DNA of 64,000 bases, from contig NW_027043838.1 of the NCBI RefSeq assembly GCF_037102585.1, forward strand, positions 186,001-250,000, in the 5' to 3' direction. The DNA is from Saccharomycopsis crataegensis (taxonomy: Eukaryota > Ascomycota > Saccharomycetes > Ascoideales > Saccharomycopsidaceae). The notes under the pieces were generated by a model. The model saw nothing but the letters and a program-made list of their open reading frames with translations, made no database searches and had not been told where the DNA came from. Positions 30,784 through 41,456 of the stretch are shown here, in pieces. Position 1 is the stretch's first letter, and each line of letters begins with the position of its first letter. A program made the translations under genes and the position numbers.

Positions 30784-31643
30784 TTTATTCTTTGTGAATG
30801 ATGTACTGTATTAAACACTCATATTTTAAGAATCATCAAGATAATCATTCGTATTTATAGTTTGATGAGGAATATAAGGCTAAATCAAAGGAAAAGATTT
30901 TTCATTTCTTTCATTCCGGAAAAATTCGTCTTTCAAATGACATGCTTTGCTGCTGCTCCTTTTTTTTCTTAGTATCATTTTTGTTTATGCTTGTCCTTAA
31001 GTTTATCAACTAGTTCCTTATTTTATAGAACTAATTATTAATTTCAATCAATATAGGGATTTATTGGTGTATCACTGGAGATGTTACCTGTAGTTCATAA
31101 GCCATAGAATTCTGAACATCATTCAACACCCTTAGAAAGCCCTTCGCAGGACTACCTTCTAAATATAATTCGCCACAACCATTTTATTAGCTTATTTTAG
31201 CTCTTCTTAATTTATCATCTTATCCATTATCTTTACATCGATCTTACTGAGCTTCCATGCTTCCATGCTTCTTAAAAACTATACTTTTGATGAGTGATTG
31301 TTTTTTTGGGACTTCGTATAGCTCGAAGAAATCACTTAACGTGGGTTGATGCAGATTTGACCCAAACATACAATCCACATACTGCTTGTAAGAAGTCTAC
31401 AAATCACCAGGAATATATACTACACAACAATTGTATCCATTAACCATAAATACTAAATAAATAAAATTTTCAGACCATAGAAATAGCAATTCAAAGCCTA
31501 GCTTTAATAGCACCAGCGTTCAGTATAAAAAAAATTATATATATATATATATATATTCCCCCTTGAAACATAATGAAAACAAGCAAAAAAAAAAAGTCAT
31601 TTGAGCTCCAGTTATTGTTTGCAGCAACAATTGGCTAATTCTA
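30784..31643. other. spacer between copies B and C
   Basis: This is about 860 bp of AT-rich sequence with an alternating AT run at about 31535-31555. The part next to copy B is probably its promoter. No further gene is supported. Confidence 0.45.
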
Positions 31644-32045
31644 TTAATTAGAAATAGTTCTCTCAATCAATAGTTTGACCCCATTCATACTTTTAACGGA
31701 TGACAACATCTCCGCAGATGGAATCGCCAATTTATTGGAGCTCACAACTTCTTCCAATTTTGTTCTGATCCCCAAAAATCCATCCATTTCACACATTACT
31801 TTAGAGACATCTTCATAGAAATCCAAGAGACCTTGTCGATTATTTTTGTTTTCCTCTAATTTTTTTTTGGAAAATTCAAATCTTTCGTTTCTAGAATACT
31901 CTTCAAAATCAATATCTTTGCAAACGTAGGCGACTAGCTTGTGCCATGGCGGCAACTCACAATCATCGAGAATGATTTTCGGAACATTTGTTTTTATGGT
32001 TTGTAAAATCATCTTTTGGTCAAATTCATTGTCTTTACGATCCAT
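31644..32045 (-). pseudogene. tandem family copy C (internal deletion)
   Basis: An open frame of 133 codons starts at MDRKDNEFDQKMILQTIKTN and runs directly from VPKIILDDC into ELPPWHKLVAYVCKDIDF. The middle third, about 70 residues of the intact copy, is cleanly missing in frame. In the intact copy both borders carry the same ten bases, ATGATTGTGA (in DDCE and in YDCE), so deletion between short direct repeats explains the structure. The normal N-terminal 40 residues are also absent or degraded upstream. The remaining frame is open to the conserved end (KSMNGVKLLIERTISN), so a small protein is possible. Confidence 0.7.
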
Positions 32046-32230
32046 AATAGTCTTTAATAAGGTTATTTCTTCTGTTGTTTCGTCTGATTTTTGATCAGCA
32101 ATACATTCTTTTGCATCGCATTTCTCTAAGCAAACACAAAATACCTTACTTGGCGAGAAATTAAAACTTCCCTTACTGTTGAGTTGCTTGAAACTTTATG
32201 ATTGTCTAAAAGCTTCAAAATTAATTGAAG

Positions 32231-32857
32231 CTAAATTTGAACTACGAAAGGCTTGTATTGTTGAACTGGTTCGGTAACTGGTTCGGTTACATGATGGTCG
32301 CTGGCGGTGCTGATGGAGGATTTCATCATGGTCAACATACTGGAGACAATATCTTTGAGTTCGTTGAACTCTTTGATAGTGCCGAATTCAGAGTTATGGT
32401 TGGCTTCATGGTGAGTTTCAATTGGGGCTGACTCCTTAATAACTTCGTTGGAGGTTGGAATAGTTTCAGGATTCATGATTGGATTAGACAGAGAACTAAA
32501 TGTCCGTTTATAGATATTAATGTAATGATAATAATAAGTATAAAGTAAATGTAAAGGGTTAATAATATCTAAACAGAAATTTGGCTGTGGCTCTTGATAC
32601 TTTTTGATACTTCTATACACATGATAGTAGTAACTATTAATCATCAAAAGCTACAAAAGTAGTGGAAGTATTTGTGGTTATACGCCATTGGCCATCTAGC
32701 CATGTTAGGGGGTCTGTACTACTGGCAGACTGACACTCACATAAGATATTTATTATCGAGAGTATCCGAACCAATAAAAAATAAAAAATATCTTACAGAA
32801 TTTTTCTTTCCTTTCTTATATTATTGTTAACTGAGTGAACACAGCCCCTGTTTAACA
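32231..32857 (-). mobile_element. fossil fragment of an LTR retroelement (LTR plus gag-like start)
   Basis: On the minus strand, an LTR-like repeat of about 155 bp (32703-32857) begins TGTTAAACAGGGG and ends CCCCCTAACA, so its ends are TGTTA...TAACA. The next bases are TGGCTAGATGG, with the TGG expected at a tRNA primer-binding site. About 230 bp later an ATG at 32476 opens an 81-codon frame (MNPETIPTSNEV..., Glu/Ser/Thr-rich, ending near 32231) that resembles the start of a gag region. No protease, integrase, reverse transcriptase or second LTR is visible. The element is incomplete and broken. The superfamily (Ty1/copia or Ty3) and the age cannot be told, as there is no LTR pair to compare. 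Confidence 0.5.
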
Positions 32858-33038
32858 CACATATAGTTTTTTATTTCAAAATTTTCAAACAATAGCAAAA
32901 TATTAAGTAATCAAAAATCTCTTTTATTTAACCTACCCCCTATGGCACCCTATATAATGCATCCCAGTAATAGTGCCGAGCCAAGATCAATTAATCATAA
33001 AAATAGAGGAAATTCAGTAACAACTAATCTTTTCGAAA

Positions 33039-33691
33039 CTAATAGTCTTTAACTTCATATGCGCTTTTCAGGAATCTCAAATGACTGGGAATGTTCCTTT
33101 CAATCAAAAGCTTTAATCCCTTCATACTTTTAACAGAAGATAACATTTCGGTTGATGGAACTGCTAACTGATAATAGTTCACCACTTTTTCCAATTTTGC
33201 CCTCATCACCAAAAACCCATCCGTTTCACTTATTTCTTTAGAGACTTCATCATAGAAGGAAAGGAGACTTTCGCGAATAGTTTTATTCTTATCTATCTTC
33301 TTTGAGTAATATTCAAACTTCTTTTTTCTGCGATACTCTTCGAAATCAAAGTCTTTAAAAATGTAGCTAATTAGTTCATTCCATGTTGGCAATCCACAAT
33401 CATAGAAATTCTTAATACTAGAGTTCAAAGGCTCGTCACTTATAAGCAAGAAACCATCACTCCAACAATCACATGGCAAATGCTTTAATTTGCAGTGCTA
33501 GGGGATACACCCCTAACTTGTTCACGTTCAGTAAGGATGATATCTGGAATATAAGCTCTTATATTTTGTAAAATCGCCTTTCCGTCAGCTTCAGGCTCCT
33601 TCCTGTCTCTATTCTGGTCCGATTTTTGATCAAAAGTAGCTTTCATGGCAATTTTATCACATTTTTCTAAAATTGATTGACAGTTCATCAC
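33039..33691 (-). pseudogene. tandem family copy D (interrupted)
   Basis: It is made of an N-terminal open part (33485-33691, with AILQNIRAYIPDIIL) and a C-terminal open part (33039-33479). The latter carries GFLLISDEPLNSSIKNFYDC, FKDFDFEEYRRKKKFEY, DGFLVMRAKLEKVVNYYQLA and SVKSMKGLKLLIERNI. Part of the N-terminal and middle region is missing. Positions 33123-33187 are identical to 34743-34807 of the intact copy E, an unusually long match given that the flanks differ. Recent gene conversion or exchange with copy E is likely. Confidence 0.7.
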
Positions 33692-34697
33692 ACATTTCTG
33701 TCATCATTTCTTCGTACTTTTCTTTATTATCATAATACTTTCCTGAGATGATACTTATTATGTTCATGTTTGTGTAACACACTAATCAGATTATTGTCGG
33801 CGGTCAGCAGGATTGTTTAATATTTAGTCGTACTATCAATTTTGGAAGATCCAATTTGCCCTTATTCATTTCTACCTATCTATAAATTCTAGGTAGGAAA
33901 TTTACAAACAGCAAGTTATATTTAATTATACTAAATAGGAAGCAATATACCCACCCTTTTTACTTTATGTTTTTTGTACTATAGGATATCTGCAAATACT
34001 GTAAAGGAAAGTTAAAAATCTTTTGCTTGCGTATTGCTCTCATAAATCATTTCTTTTTATCTATTAGATGTTAAACTAGCAAATCACAACTATTATAACA
34101 GCTGTCAACAACTCATAGACACGCTTATTGTAACAACATTTAAGTCACAATCACTAACACCAGAAAGTAAATCATTCTTTTATTTATGGTATATTTCAAC
34201 CATCATTCATCCCATACAGAAAATGGCATATTAAGTCATTTCCGTTAGGTCAGAATTCTGAGTCATATATTTTTGTGAATTATAATAAATAATTCAAAAT
34301 TAACTGATTAACTGAGATGGTTCGTTCAACCCCCCTTTGTTGCCTTCAATTGATAACATCTTAGTGTGTGACTCTACTAATCGACTATCATCCATATTTC
34401 TTTAGCTTAAATCTCCCACCACTTTCATATGAATATAAAATGTACTAAAGTGGTTTTGATTAAATAAAGTGTGCGTAGAGAATAATTACATATTGAAAAC
34501 CAGCTGACCAGAGACACAGTCCATAGTAACCTTACATATTTACTACAAATAAACACTACATCAATAAAACTTCCAAAAAACAGTGACATCAAATTCAAAC
34601 CTCTCTTAAAAAACAATTAAAACTATAATAAATAATTAAAGAGCTCCAGTATTGAAGATGATGAACACATCTTCATTAGAAAAAAAAAAAAAAAGCA
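33692..34697. other. spacer between copies D and E
   Basis: This is about 1 kb of AT-rich sequence with an A-run at 34680-34694 at the 3' end of copy E. No supported gene, RNA or LTR was found. Confidence 0.45.
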
Positions 34698-35441
34698 CTA
34701 ATAATCTGAAATAGTTCTTTCAATCAAAAGTTTAATTCCCTCCATACTTTTAACAGAAGATAACATTTCGGTTGATGGAACTGCTAACTGATAATAGTTC
34801 ACCACTTCTTCCAATTTTGCTCTCATCACCAAAAATCCATCTCTTTCACCCATTTCCTTAGAGACCTCATCATAGAAGGCCAAAAGATTTTTACGTCCAT
34901 TATAGCAGTTACCTAAATCTCTCGAGCAAAATTCAAATCTTTTTTTTCTGGAATAATCTTGAAAGTCAACATCTTTGCAAATATAGGCAACTATCTTGTG
35001 CCATGGCGGTAATTCACAATCATAAAATTTCTTGATATTGTAGTTCAAAAGCGCGTCGTCCCTAATCAAGAACGCGCTACTCCAATTATTATATGGTAAA
35101 TTCAAGCTTTCACAAAACTCTTGGAAACCCAAAATTCCTTCCAAAATATTATCACGAAATACCGAGGGATTTAACGTATCATTACTGAGACCAGATGATT
35201 CCAATATTCTATCCACCATTTCGGAGTCTGTTACCTTAACAGGCTCACAATCATCGATGACGACTCTTGGGACGTAAGTTCTTATGTCTTGTAAAATTTC
35301 CTTCTCATCAAATTCATTGTCTTCACGCTCCAAAATGCTCATTAAACTAGACAAGTCACTTTTTCCTTGGTTTGCTTTCCGAGCGGGATTAGTATTCATT
35401 GACATTTCATCGAAACTTTCAGTAGTAGTGATACTGGTCAT
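34698..35441 (-). CDS. tandem family copy E, the only full-length open copy; unknown function
   Basis: This is an intact frame of 247 codons, starting MTSITTTESFDEMSMNTNPA. It shows three parts. The acidic N-terminus ends in a conserved block (REDNEFDEKEILQDIRTYVP, residues about 39-58). The middle has NILEGILGFQEFCESLNLPY and NWSSAFLIRDDALL (about 98-132). The C-terminal half is the best conserved between copies (FYDCELPPWHKIVAYICKDV, ERDGFLVMRAKLEEVVNYYQ, VPSTEMLSSVKSMEGIKLLI). It has no signal peptide or membrane segment, so a cytosolic or nuclear protein is expected. Helix-rich, highly charged sequence with conserved Trp and Cys suggests a folded domain. I do not recognise the family. Derivation from a retroelement capsid gene is an alternative that I cannot exclude. 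The intact frame among six broken relatives suggests that it alone may still be under selection. Confidence 0.75.
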   Translation of the reverse strand: MTSITTTESFDEMSMNTNPARKANQGKSDLSSLMSILEREDNEFDEKEILQDIRTYVPRVVIDDCEPVKVTDSEMVDRILESSGLSNDTLNPSVFRDNILEGILGFQEFCESLNLPYNNWSSAFLIRDDALLNYNIKKFYDCELPPWHKIVAYICKDVDFQDYSRKKRFEFCSRDLGNCYNGRKNLLAFYDEVSKEMGERDGFLVMRAKLEEVVNYYQLAVPSTEMLSSVKSMEGIKLLIERTISDY

Positions 35442-36221
35442 TTTGTAATATTTTTCTTAAATAATCCCGTACCAGTTGCCTTTAAGAAGCTGGATTTTAG
35501 TTCAACTAAAGTGGCTTCCTTTATCTATATTTATATTTTTTCAAGAATTGAAATAGCAAAGTTATCTTTCAAATTTCATAGTAGGAAAGGAAGCAAGACA
35601 ATAATACCCTTCCATTGCATTTCTCTGAGCAAATAACGTTAAAAATTACCTTCCTTTGCCGGAAATTAAGACTTCACTTAACTTTTAATTGCTTGCATAT
35701 TATGCTTAAAAGCAAAAAAATTATTTCTTTTTTATCTTATGAAATATGGCCGAATAAGAAAAATAATGCTCATCAAAATATTCCAAGGTACCTGAAAGTC
35801 TGCTTGTAATACACGCCTCTCTTAACATCACGTTATCACTAAGGGTACAGAGCACTACTTGCTTCCAATAGTATTTACTTGTTTCTGGCGATTATTATCA
35901 TGAATATAGGACAAATCAGACATCACAGAATATCTGTAATTTCTATTACCTTTAATATTTTTACATTAGTATCTATAAAAACCAAAATTAAGTTACCCAT
36001 CAACATCAATAATGAATCCTAAAGCTGTTTACACCAGCGAAGCAAAACCAATTGCAATTCACTTTGGAGCCAACATTAACACCATATTTTTCATAATTGA
36101 GAAACAGAATGCCAAGAGAGCTTCCTTTATAATTTTGATTTCTCGAAAGCTTTCTTGCTAATCTCCCCCGTCCGGAATTTTTTTCGATATCTGTATAGGT
36201 TTTCCCACCATATAAGAACTT
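35442..36221. other. promoter of copy E and spacer to copy F
   Basis: This is about 780 bp of AT-rich sequence. The part up to about 35600 is the likely promoter and leader of copy E. A 64-codon plus-strand frame at 35615 has no coding character and is not called. Confidence 0.45.
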
Positions 36222-36944
36222 TCAACAGCCAGGTATGGTTATTTCAATCAAAAGCTTGATCCCTTTCATACTTTTTACAGATAATAACATTTCAGAAGAT
36301 GGCATCAATAGCTTTTGGTAATTCACAACTTCTTCCAACTTCATTCTCATCGCTAAAAATCTGTCTCTTTTGCACATATCCTTAGAGATTTGATCATAAA
36401 AGAAAAGGAGGCTTTCAAGAATATGTAAGGATAAACGTTTTAAATTTGTCAAGCAAAATTCAAACCTTTGCCTTGCAGAATACTCCTCAAAGGCCTCACC
36501 TTTGCAAACATATGCAACCAACTTGGGCCATCATGGCAACTCATCATGATAGAATTTCTTGATCTTAGAGATCAAAGGCTCATCGGGTCTCATTAAAAAT
36601 GCACTACTCCAGTGTTTATTTTCTATCTTGTATGTCAACCATTTTTTCTGGAACTTTAAAATTTCTCCAAGTATGTTAGTGTGCAATGTTGAAGGATACT
36701 GGAAGTAACTCCACTGGTCCGAAAACTCACGAGTAGAAAAAGTTAACTCAAGTGGTTTTTCATCATCAAGCTTTATTCTCAGAACATAAGTTCTTATTTT
36801 TTGCAAAATAATCTGCTCATCGAATTCACTGTCTTCGTGACCCATAAGCTCCATCAAAGTAGATAATTCACTTGTTTCTTAATCTAGTTTTTCACTAGAG
36901 GCGGTTTCCATTTTATCAAGCTTTTCTGATTTAACACTAACCAT
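36222..36944 (-). pseudogene. tandem family copy F (interrupted)
   Basis: Family traces run from an ATG at 36944 to 36222. They include GHEDSEFDEQIILQKIRTYV, NILGEILKFQKKW, WSSAFLMRPDEPLISKIKKF, then VAYVCKGEAFEEYSARQRFE and SEMLLSVKSMKGIKLLIEI. All three parts of the family layout are kept, but the frame is closed at least twice. It is more diverged in protein sequence than copies B and D. It is judged a pseudogene. Confidence 0.7.
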
Positions 36945-37449
36945 TTCGTAATGTTTTCTTAACTCCACTGACACCCAAATATTGTTCTTTCAATTGCAGC
37001 TTTTTTTTTTTTCCCTATATATTTATATATGCCGTCAAAATTTTTAGTGGCAACGTTGCTATGGCCTAAAATTACGCTGTTTAAAATTTTAAATTTAAAA
37101 ACTTTTCTTATGGTTTTCCCTTCCTTTCCCCCCCCCCCCCCTCTTGACACGAGGACCGTCGGTAACTCTTGAATCCGTAAATAAAAAATGTTGAGTCAAA
37201 AAAATTACACCATCAGAGATTTTCTGGTTTTCATAACGACCTAGATTCAATTATACAATAGCAATTATACAATAGCCCAACTAGTTGAAGTGTCATATTT
37301 TATAAACCGTTCTCTGGAACTATTCAATTAACATCAAATATATCTCAAAACAAGGACCAACAATGATAAAAGCAACGAAAATATAATTAGAATCTTTTTT
37401 TGTATGGTGATTTGAAATTAATATTGGGCTTTGTCTGGGAATTCAAGAA
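36945..37449. other. spacer between copies F and G, with a poly-C run
   Basis: This is AT-rich spacer. An A/T run lies at 37000-37013 and a run of about 14 C at 37128-37141. No gene is supported. Confidence 0.45.
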
Positions 37450-38003
37450 ACTAGGAACAGTCCTTTCAATCAAAATCAACATCTTTGCAAACATAAGCGA
37501 CTACTTTTTGCCATGGTGGCGACTCACATCCATAGAAACACTTGATACTAAAGTTCAATGGCTGGCTCATCACGCCTCATAAAAAATGTACTGGTTCAAG
37601 TTTCATAAGGCAAAACATACTATTGACATGAAGCTTGGAATTTCAAAATCCCTTCCACGATGTTCTTATTAAATGCCATAGGATTGGCGGCCCCATCACT
37701 GGTGAGAGAAGAGGTGACAATGGTTTTAATCGACACCGTAGCGACCAATTCAATTTGCTCACTATCATCAAGCTTTATTTTTGGAACATAAATAAACCTC
37801 TATAACTCGTCAAATCCATTCATTGTCTTTGCCATTTAGAAGCCCCATCAACACCGACTCGTCGTCCTCTTTGTTTAGTTTTCTTGAAGCCATATATCAC
37901 CTAGAAATTTATCAATCCTATCGATGTTTGATATCTGAACCTCAGAATTAGGAACGCTGTATATGGATCTATCGGTAGTGCTATCAGTGTCCACGCTCGT
38001 CAT
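37450..38003 (-). pseudogene. tandem family copy G (heavily decayed)
   Basis: This is the highest-coordinate and most decayed copy. A family-like start (MTSVDTDSTTDRSIY) is at 38003. Traces of the N-terminal DNEFD block, the middle (a LISKxxFYxCE-like part) and the KDVDF block are readable but broken. The conserved C-terminal half is missing, because the tail of the LLIERT block joins directly to the KDVDF region. It is judged a pseudogene. Confidence 0.6.
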
Positions 38004-38598
38004 AATTTCTTTCATTGGTTGGAAATCGCAGAATGGGATGCTGCTTGACACGCGATAGATCACAGCCCGATTTGGGATTCTCAGATGTATTACATCGTGG
38101 GTGTTTGGGTGTTTAAAATTGACAGTCTTCCCGACCATTTTCTTCTCTCTCCCCAAAAGATTTTCGGGAAGCTTTTATGGCCTGTTTTTGGTGATCTTTT
38201 TGTTTCATTTTTCACTTTTCTTTTTTTTTTTTTAAAAAAAAAAGTTAATTTTAGATATACAGTAATCAGCGTAGGGATTAATTTTCATCAGCAGAATTGT
38301 GTAGCAAGATAAGCGTCAAACCTTAAACTTGGCTACTTTTCTGCGCGAAAATGAGGATAATGTAACAATTTTTTTTCATATATTTTCAAGGAAATAGAAT
38401 AATGAAGACAACAAAGAAATCAAAGATGTTCCTGATGATGAATATCAAGAATAGAGAAATAAAACAACAACTTCTCAAATGCGGTTAGCGGAAGAAAAGA
38501 ATAAGGAAAAAGGAAAAAAGGGGGTAATTCGAGAAACATATATATATGTGTGTAGATTCAAAAAAAAAAAAAAATCTATTTTATTTTTTTTTTTTCTT
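38004..38598. other. spacer between tandem family and XOG1
   Basis: This is about 600 bp with long A/T tracts near 38221-38242 and 38560-38598 at the XOG1 3' end. No gene is supported. Confidence 0.45.
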
Positions 38599-39849
38599 TT
38601 AATATCCACATTGGTTTGGATATTGTCTATCAGTCAAAGGTTGAGGAACCAATCCTTCGTAAACCAATCTTTGGAAATCCCATTCTAAAGCATTTTCAGT
38701 TTTCCAAGTCCAGAAAATCCAACCTGCACCTTGGTCGTACGCATCCATTTGGGCTTCAATGAATTTTCTAGTGTTTTGTTTTTGTTCGTCAGTCCAAGTG
38801 CTAATATCATTGATACCATCACAAGTGCCATATTTAGTGGAAGATTGGTAAGTGGCATCGTATCTAGCACCACGGCCAACACCGTTAAGCCAGTAAGTAC
38901 AATCGGTTAAAGCTGCTGACCATTCACCGGTGAGAGACCAGTGATATTCACTAGCTGTATCTGCACCTTGTTTGCAGACAAAATCAACATGCTCGTCGAT
39001 AGTTCTCGCTAATTCACCGGTGCTAAAGACTTGGTAACGATGGTGATCAATGACGACTCCCCAGTAGTCGTACAACTGGAAATATGGATCCCAATAGTTT
39101 TGGTCTCTGAAAGCATCGTGCATAATCACGTCTGTCACTAAGTCCAAATCGTCACGAATCATCTTGTAACCAGTGTCATAATATTCGGCAATGGTGTTAA
39201 TATCCAAGTAAGTTCCCAAAGGCTCGTTGACTAATTCAATCCCGGCAACCACGTCACTGTAGTTGGCACCACCGTATCTTTCAGACATGATCAGAAGGGC
39301 TTCGTAGGTTTTGTTCAAGTTATCTCCTTGGAACCAAGCCAAATATTCTGCATCTTCTCTGTATCCGGAGTTATCGAACCCATTTTGAGAACCTGGAACA
39401 CCGTGCAAATCGATCCAGGCTTGAATGTTATATTTGGCACACCATTCTAAAGCTTGATCAAGATATGGCAATTGGCCTTGAACATAAGGGTCACCATCAA
39501 GGGCTAATAACGCCCAATAACCGACAGGAATACGGACAAAGTTCAACCCGATGCCGCTCATAGTTTCGAAATCAGCTTCGGTGATCCATGATCCCCAATG
39601 CTCGTTCAATCTTTCGTAAGCTAATTCTTTACCGAGGGACAAAGTGTAATGGTACTCATCATTTGGAATGTCATCACCGAAAGCTTCGAAAAGAGAGGGG
39701 TTGATGAAAGGTTCGATGACAAACCAACCACCGAGATTGACACCTTTTACACTACCTTTTTCCGAATAATCCATCCGCTTCTTGAATGTGGAGGCGGCAC
39801 AGATGGTACCTGAAAGTGCCAATAATGGGAGAAGGATATTGGCTAACAT
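38599..39849 (-). CDS. XOG1: secreted exo-1,3-beta-glucanase (GH5)
   Basis: The 416-residue protein has a signal peptide (MLANILLPLLALSGTICAAS) and a Lys-Lys-Arg site (FKKRMDY) fit for Kex2 cleavage. A complete GH5 domain follows: KGVNLGGWFVIEPFINPSLF, the acid/base Glu in GIELVNEPLGTYLD, and the nucleophile Glu in LTGEWSAALTDCTYW. The C-terminus ends QYPNQCGY. It closely follows C. albicans Xog1 and S. cerevisiae Exg1, which trim cell-wall beta-1,3-glucan outside the cell. The length is slightly below that of Exg1 (448) and near that of Xog1 (438). Codon use is moderately biased, suggesting good expression. There are 1.6 kb of upstream non-coding sequence. Confidence 0.96.
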   Translation of the reverse strand: MLANILLPLLALSGTICAASTFKKRMDYSEKGSVKGVNLGGWFVIEPFINPSLFEAFGDDIPNDEYHYTLSLGKELAYERLNEHWGSWITEADFETMSGIGLNFVRIPVGYWALLALDGDPYVQGQLPYLDQALEWCAKYNIQAWIDLHGVPGSQNGFDNSGYREDAEYLAWFQGDNLNKTYEALLIMSERYGGANYSDVVAGIELVNEPLGTYLDINTIAEYYDTGYKMIRDDLDLVTDVIMHDAFRDQNYWDPYFQLYDYWGVVIDHHRYQVFSTGELARTIDEHVDFVCKQGADTASEYHWSLTGEWSAALTDCTYWLNGVGRGARYDATYQSSTKYGTCDGINDISTWTDEQKQNTRKFIEAQMDAYDQGAGWIFWTWKTENALEWDFQRLVYEGLVPQPLTDRQYPNQCGY

Positions 39850-41456
39850 GAGGGACGCTGGTTAAATTGAGAATTACCTGTGTTTGGTTGTGTTTTTTGA
39901 AATGGTAAGAGATATGGATAGTAGGGGATGGTTTTTGTGTAATGTTGATGAAATATGCTGCGATACTTCAGATCTATTGGAGCGAAAGATTTGCGGGCCG
40001 TTTAACACACTGATCCCAAGCGATTGTAGGAGGAGAGGATGAGGATATAATATATAATGAAGATATTAACAAACAAGTAGGATGAACCTTGAATGAAAAA
40101 AGGGAGACCCAGAGATCGCAAGGTATTTATAGCTTCCTGCCTGCCAACTAAAGGTGTCTGTGAGATATACAATAGAGGTGCTGCTAGCAATACGACAGCT
40201 GCCGGCGGGAAGTTAGAGTTTGTGGATGTTCGGTGTGTCGCATAGCAGTGCATCAGTGCGCGCGACATTGGTGCATGACATTACACTCTGGCTGGATGGA
40301 CACTGGTGCTCTCCCGGCCAACGTGGATGGATGTGTTTGTACACCATTCATTATCATTGGGAAAATGTGTCAAACAACAGACACAAGGCCCCCGCAAGTG
40401 TCGATTGTGTAGACATGGATGGCTGTTGGGCCAGCACTCACCGCTATTCTCCTGGGATGGCACCATATTCTTGTGGTGAACCAACCATCTGAATCGCCCC
40501 TCCCACGTATATATATATATATATATATATATATGATATGTGGAAACAACTCAAACTCAACTAACGGATCACTTTTTCCCCCCTTCGTTCCTTCCCTCCT
40601 CAGGGAACTACTCAAACTTGGCACAAAAAGGTTTCCCATACATCGGCTAGTATAATTATAACCTTAAAATAAAATAAAAATAAAATGAAATGAAATAAAA
40701 TAAAATAAAATAAAATAAAATGAAATAAACTAAAATAAAATAATTTGTGTCCACCCCACCACTTCAGGGGGAGGGGGCCGCCCACTACACAATACACACA
40801 AAGGTAAAAATGTAAAAAAAAAAAAAAAAAAGTAAACACACGCTGTGTTATTCATATACTTGATTTTCTAATATTAGAAAAAAATAAGAATATAAACATT
40901 TGAGGCGCGTACGGCCAGACCTTGTCTTCTCTGCTTGCGCTCGCGCTGGATAAACAACGACAATTATAAATATATTTATCATTACACCCTTTCTCCCCAC
41001 CCCACAGTAAAATAGTGCTCTCTGACATTGCCCCGAAATAGGTCTCCATAATTGGTCATCCCAAATATATACCTATATCTATGTATATTACATCATTTTA
41101 ATTCAACTTAGCTATTTAAATACAATATAATATTGGAGTATATATTCCCCCAATACAGAAAAAATTTCCAAGTCAAGATCAGAAACAACCCGCAAAGTAT
41201 GTGTGCACATTCATTCTCATCAGAACTGGACAAACACCCATCCAAAATAGGTTCAACCATCTACCAAAACATCTACTCCGATAGATAGCAATTAATAAAT
41301 AGAGAAACATCGCTGTATACTATACAAAAAAAAAGTGTAACCAAGTAATATATTAATAATAGCCAATAAATATCTGAATAAAATCAAAGTGAAAAGTAGA
41401 AAAACAAACAAATAAACACACAAAAAAATAAATAAATAAATAACCACTCATTGTTT
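39850..41456. promoter_or_regulatory. long XOG1 upstream region with simple repeats
   Basis: This is 1.6 kb between the XOG1 start and the IES4 stop. It contains a TATAATATATAATG block near 40045-40058, a dinucleotide TA repeat at about 40508-40533 and a TAAAA pentamer tract at about 40660-40742. An A-run lies at about 40815-40832. None of the short open frames here looks coding. The length suggests a regulated XOG1 promoter. Confidence 0.5.
40660..40742. repeat. AAAAT pentamer satellite tract
   Basis: About 16 imperfect units of AAAAT/AAATG-like pentamers appear in one run. A related A-rich heptamer tract occurs at about 42472-42520. Confidence 0.8.

Noticed and set aside
35615-35809. Plus-strand 64-codon frame near copy E
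   Set aside because: It lies antisense to the copy E upstream region, with AT-rich random composition.
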